A stretch of 7,312 nucleotides of DNA from Chloroflexi bacterium RBG_16_51_16 (GTDB taxonomy: Bacteria; Chloroflexota; Anaerolineae; Anaerolineales; Villigracilaceae). Within the stretch, counting starts at the first letter, position 1; the number at the start of each line of letters is the position of its first letter. The stretch is taken from assembly GCA_001796785.1 (NCBI GenBank), contig MGNL01000152.1:378-7689 (forward strand), in the 5' to 3' direction. Of the stretch, positions 5,133 to 7,312 are shown piece after piece. The position numbers were made by a program, and so were the translations under genes. Under the pieces are notes generated by a model. It was given only the letters and a program-made list of their open reading frames with translations, had not been told where the DNA came from and made no database searches.

Positions 5133-6926
5133 ATGCCAAACCTTCATCAATTTGATGTAGTTGTCGTGGGTGCGGGCGGTGCCGGGCTGATGGCGGGGTT
5201 ATACGCTTCCCGCGGCGCCAAGACCGCAGTGATCAGCAAGCTTTATCCCACACGTTCGCACACCGGCGCAGCCCAGGGAGGCATCGGTGCAGCGCTCGGC
5301 AGCCTGGAAGAGGATCACCCCGAGTGGCACACCTACGACACGGTCAAAGGCTCGGATTACCTGGGTGACCAGGACGCGATTGAATTTATGTGCAATGAAG
5401 CGATCGATGCGGTGCTCGAACTCGAGCATATGGGGCTGCCCTTTGATCGCACGCCGGAAGGGCGCATTTCCCAACGACCTTTCGGAGGTCATACAAATAA
5501 CGAAACGGGCAAGCCGGTCATGCGCGCCTGTCATGCCGCGGATCGAACCGGGCATATGATCCTGCAGACGCTTTATCAGCAATGTTTGAAAAACAAGGTT
5601 ACTTTTTTTGACGAGTACCAGGTTCTGGATCTTCTCATAACAGACGGTAAAGCTGCTGGTGTGGTGGCAGTGGAACTTTCGACCGGGGCACTGCACACCT
5701 TTCATGCCAAAGCCGTCATCCTGGCAACCGGAGGACATGGGCGGATTTTTGAGGTCACCTCGAATGCTTATGCCTACACCGGGGACGGGGCGGCTCTGGT
5801 CCTGCGCCGCGGTCTGCCCCTGGAGGACATGGAATTTTTCCAGTTCCACCCTACTGGCATTTATAAATTGGGGATCCTGATCACGGAGGGCGTACGCGGC
5901 GAGGGCGGTGTATTAATCAACGGTAAGGGCGAACGTTTCATGGCCCAATATGCTCCGAAGGTCAAGGACCTGGCGTCGAGGGATGTCATCTCGCGAGCGA
6001 TCTATACCGAGATCCGCGAGGGTCGGGGTGTTAATGGCCAAAATTATGTCTACCTGGATGTGCGGCCGGAAACCGTTAATAAATTTGCCTCCCTGGATAG
6101 TCGCTTAAGACCGGATGGATCCGCTTACACGGTCACGGGTGAAGAGATCCTGGCGAAGCTGCCGGATATTGTCGATTTCTGTCGCGTTTACCTGGGAGTA
6201 GACCCTGTTACGCAGATGATGCCCATCCAACCGACCGCACATTACACCATGGGGGGCATCCCGACCAATAAATACGGCGAAGTAGTGGTCGGTGATAAAA
6301 GCACGGTTTTCCCAGGATTGTATGCGGCGGGGGAGTGTGCGTGTGTTTCGGTGCACGGAGCCAACCGGCTTGGCACTAATTCGCTCCTGGATATCATCGT
6401 GTTTGGAAAACATTCCGGGCTTAAAGCTGCTGAATATGCCGGCAAAGCTGCTCTACCTCTTCTACCTGTTGATGCAGAAAAAGAAGCGAACGGACAGTTT
6501 GATTCCCTCCGGAACGGTTCAGGTAAGGAAAACACGTTCGATATTGCCACAGAAATGAAAAAAACCATGTTCGACCTGGTTGGCATCTACCGGACAGGCA
6601 AAGGCATGGAGGAAGCGATCGATAAGGTCAAGGAGTTGAAGGACCGCTACCGGAAGGTCCGCGTAACAGATACCGGGCGGGTCTTTAACACGGAACTGTT
6701 GAATGCCTGGGAGCTTGGAAATATGCTGGAGGTCTCGGATGTGACCGCCCAGTGTGCGCTCAACCGAACCGAATCGCGCGGCGGGCATTCACGGGAGGAT
6801 TTCGCAAAGCGCGACGATCAGAATTGGTTAAGGCACACCCTAGCCATCGTAACAAATGGCAAGGTTGAGGTTAGTTATAAACCCGTGACGATCACAAAGT
6901 ACCAACCCAAGGAAAGAACCTATTGA
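5133..6926 (+). CDS. sdhA: Succinate dehydrogenase flavoprotein subunit
   Basis: A 597-residue catalytic subunit that oxidises succinate to fumarate through covalently bound FAD on the cytoplasmic face. The FAD dinucleotide motif is VVVGAGGAGLMAGLYASRG (10-28). His43 in RSHTGAAQGG is the covalent FAD attachment residue. Substrate and catalytic residues are His238 (FQFHPTG), Arg282 (LASRD, the proton shuttle, equivalent to E. coli Arg286), His369 (HYTMGG) and Arg411 (GANRLGTNSLLD). The helical domain runs from about 445 and the protein ends in RTY, as E. coli SdhA (588 residues) does, so it is full length. AGGAG at 5119-5123 supports the ATG at 5133. Repeats lie on both sides; the final A of its TGA is the first base of the left end of copy B. 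Confidence 0.98.
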   Translation: MPNLHQFDVVVVGAGGAGLMAGLYASRGAKTAVISKLYPTRSHTGAAQGGIGAALGSLEEDHPEWHTYDTVKGSDYLGDQDAIEFMCNEAIDAVLELEHMGLPFDRTPEGRISQRPFGGHTNNETGKPVMRACHAADRTGHMILQTLYQQCLKNKVTFFDEYQVLDLLITDGKAAGVVAVELSTGALHTFHAKAVILATGGHGRIFEVTSNAYAYTGDGAALVLRRGLPLEDMEFFQFHPTGIYKLGILITEGVRGEGGVLINGKGERFMAQYAPKVKDLASRDVISRAIYTEIREGRGVNGQNYVYLDVRPETVNKFASLDSRLRPDGSAYTVTGEEILAKLPDIVDFCRVYLGVDPVTQMMPIQPTAHYTMGGIPTNKYGEVVVGDKSTVFPGLYAAGECACVSVHGANRLGTNSLLDIIVFGKHSGLKAAEYAGKAALPLLPVDAEKEANGQFDSLRNGSGKENTFDIATEMKKTMFDLVGIYRTGKGMEEAIDKVKELKDRYRKVRVTDTGRVFNTELLNAWELGNMLEVSDVTAQCALNRTESRGGHSREDFAKRDDQNWLRHTLAIVTNGKVEVSYKPVTITKYQPKERTY

Positions 6927-7115
6927 TGTCATTGCAGGGCGGGTGTGTTAACCGACGAAGTCGGAAAAACAGCCGTGGGTGGGTGAATCCCCTCGAATGT
7001 GGAGATTGCTTCGTCACCGATCCCGAGCCTGTGGCTCAGGCCAAATTCCTCGCCCCGCTGCGCGGGATTTCCCTGGAAAAACACCAGGACTACGCGCTTC
7101 GCTCAACAATGACAT
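6926..7115 (+). repeat. Modular MITE/REP-like repeat, copy B (sdhA-sdhB gap)
   Basis: A 190-base element bounded by perfect 9-bp terminal inverted repeats, ATGTCATTG (6926-6934) and CAATGACAT (7107-7115). Inside, module X (7002-7053) is followed directly by module Y (7054-7105); in copy A module Y comes first. It is a chain of small hairpins: CCGAC/GTCGG (6952-6964), GAGCC/GGCTC (7025-7037), CCCGC/GCGGG (7054-7066) and CCTGG/CCAGG (7072-7088). There is no room for a transposase, so it would be non-autonomous. Its left end begins at the last base of the sdhA stop codon and its right end lies seven bases before the ribosome site of sdhB. The similarity to copy A appears to continue a little beyond the right end (ATTGAGG in both). 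Confidence 0.82.
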
Positions 7116-7121
7116 CGCATT

Positions 7122-7127
7122 GAGGTG
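7122..7127 (+). promoter_or_regulatory. Ribosome binding site of sdhB
   Basis: GAGGTG, six bases before the ATG at 7134. It lies directly after the repeat, in an ATTGAGG context that is also found after copy A (5101-5107). The signal may therefore have come with the repeat. Confidence 0.6.
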
Positions 7128-7133
7128 CCAGAC

Positions 7134-7312
7134 ATGCAGGTCACACTGAAGATCTTTCGCTACAACCCTGAAAAGGACAAGAAATTCCATTACGAAACCT
7201 ACAGCCTTGAAGCCGAGGAGACCGACCGGATTCTCGACCTGCTTGAGAAAGTGAAGGGATATCTTGATGGGACGCTGTCATTCCGGCGGTCGTGCGCGCA
7301 CGGCGTGTGCGG
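7134..7312 (+). CDS. sdhB: Succinate dehydrogenase iron-sulfur subunit, N-terminal fragment
   Basis: The first 59 full codons of SdhB, cut by the window edge. The protein carries electrons from FAD to the quinone site through three iron-sulfur clusters. The N-terminal ferredoxin-like fold is visible: a beta-strand opening MQVTLKIFRYNPEKD, a helix with DRILDLLEKVKGYLDGTLSF, then RRSCAHGVCG, in which Cys54 and Cys59 are the first two [2Fe-2S] ligands (E. coli SCREGVCG). The remaining 2Fe-2S ligands and the [4Fe-4S]/[3Fe-4S] domain are beyond the window. The ATG is supported by GAGGTG six bases upstream. It completes the C-D-A-B gene order, 207 bases after sdhA. Confidence 0.96.
   Translation, partial: MQVTLKIFRYNPEKDKKFHYETYSLEAEETDRILDLLEKVKGYLDGTLSFRRSCAHGVC

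Noticed and set aside
4841..5160. Open frames of 65 and 92 codons across the sdhD-sdhA gap
   Set aside because: They lie in the repeat element, have no good ribosome site or recognisable domain, and one runs into sdhA out of frame.
5199..5849. A 216-codon minus-strand open frame inside sdhA
   Set aside because: It is fully antisense to the FAD and catalytic motifs of SdhA; a shadow frame from GC-rich third positions.
6923..7123. A 66-codon open frame after sdhA
   Set aside because: It coincides with repeat copy B and its translation follows the hairpin modules; not protein-like.

Overview
This window holds the respiratory core of an aerobic or facultative bacterium. Two divergent gene clusters meet at a shared intergenic region: a minus-strand qcrABC operon for a cytochrome b6-type bc complex (complex III) and a plus-strand sdhCDAB operon for succinate dehydrogenase (complex II). 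The most likely host is a member of the Chloroflexota, possibly an Anaerolineae-like lineage. The reasons are the Rieske / short cytochrome b / subunit IV-cytochrome c order, the Thr/Pro-rich C-terminal tail of QcrC, a second cytochrome domain of a type I associate with that group, and intergenic repeats with GAGATTGCTTCG and GCAATGACAT ends. This placement is inference from gene style and is not proven.

Layout. Positions 1-203 carry the 3' end of a short-chain dehydrogenase. It overlaps by one base (TAATG) a TetR-family regulator at 203-802. A strong bidirectional terminator at 846-876 separates the convergent tetR and qcr transcripts. On the minus strand, read from right to left, lie qcrA (Rieske, 3692-3198), qcrB (b6-like cytochrome b, 3136-2468) and qcrC (subunit IV fused to two c-type heme domains, 2443-932). 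The region 3693-3979 must hold the promoters of both operons. On the plus strand lie sdhC (3980-4354), sdhD (4356-4787), sdhA (5133-6926) and the start of sdhB (7134 to the window edge). The two large gaps inside the sdh operon (4788-5132 and 6927-7133) are filled by related hairpin-rich, MITE/REP-like repeats in the same orientation.

How the genes work together. SdhABCD oxidises succinate and reduces membrane quinone. QcrABC re-oxidises the quinol and passes electrons through the Rieske cluster to its own tethered c-type hemes. Divergent placement would let both be controlled from one region. The SDR/TetR pair looks like a separate unit.

Most noteworthy points: QcrC is about twice the length of the Bacillus-type protein, with two extra membrane segments and a second CxxCH domain. 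Its Qo motif is PEWY rather than the PDWY of Bacillus QcrC. QcrB lacks the cysteine that holds the extra c-type heme in b6f and Bacillus enzymes. Two copies of a modular repeat flank sdhA, with their sub-modules in different order. I found no CRISPR array, tRNA, rRNA, phage gene or transposase gene, and no evidence for a wholly new system.
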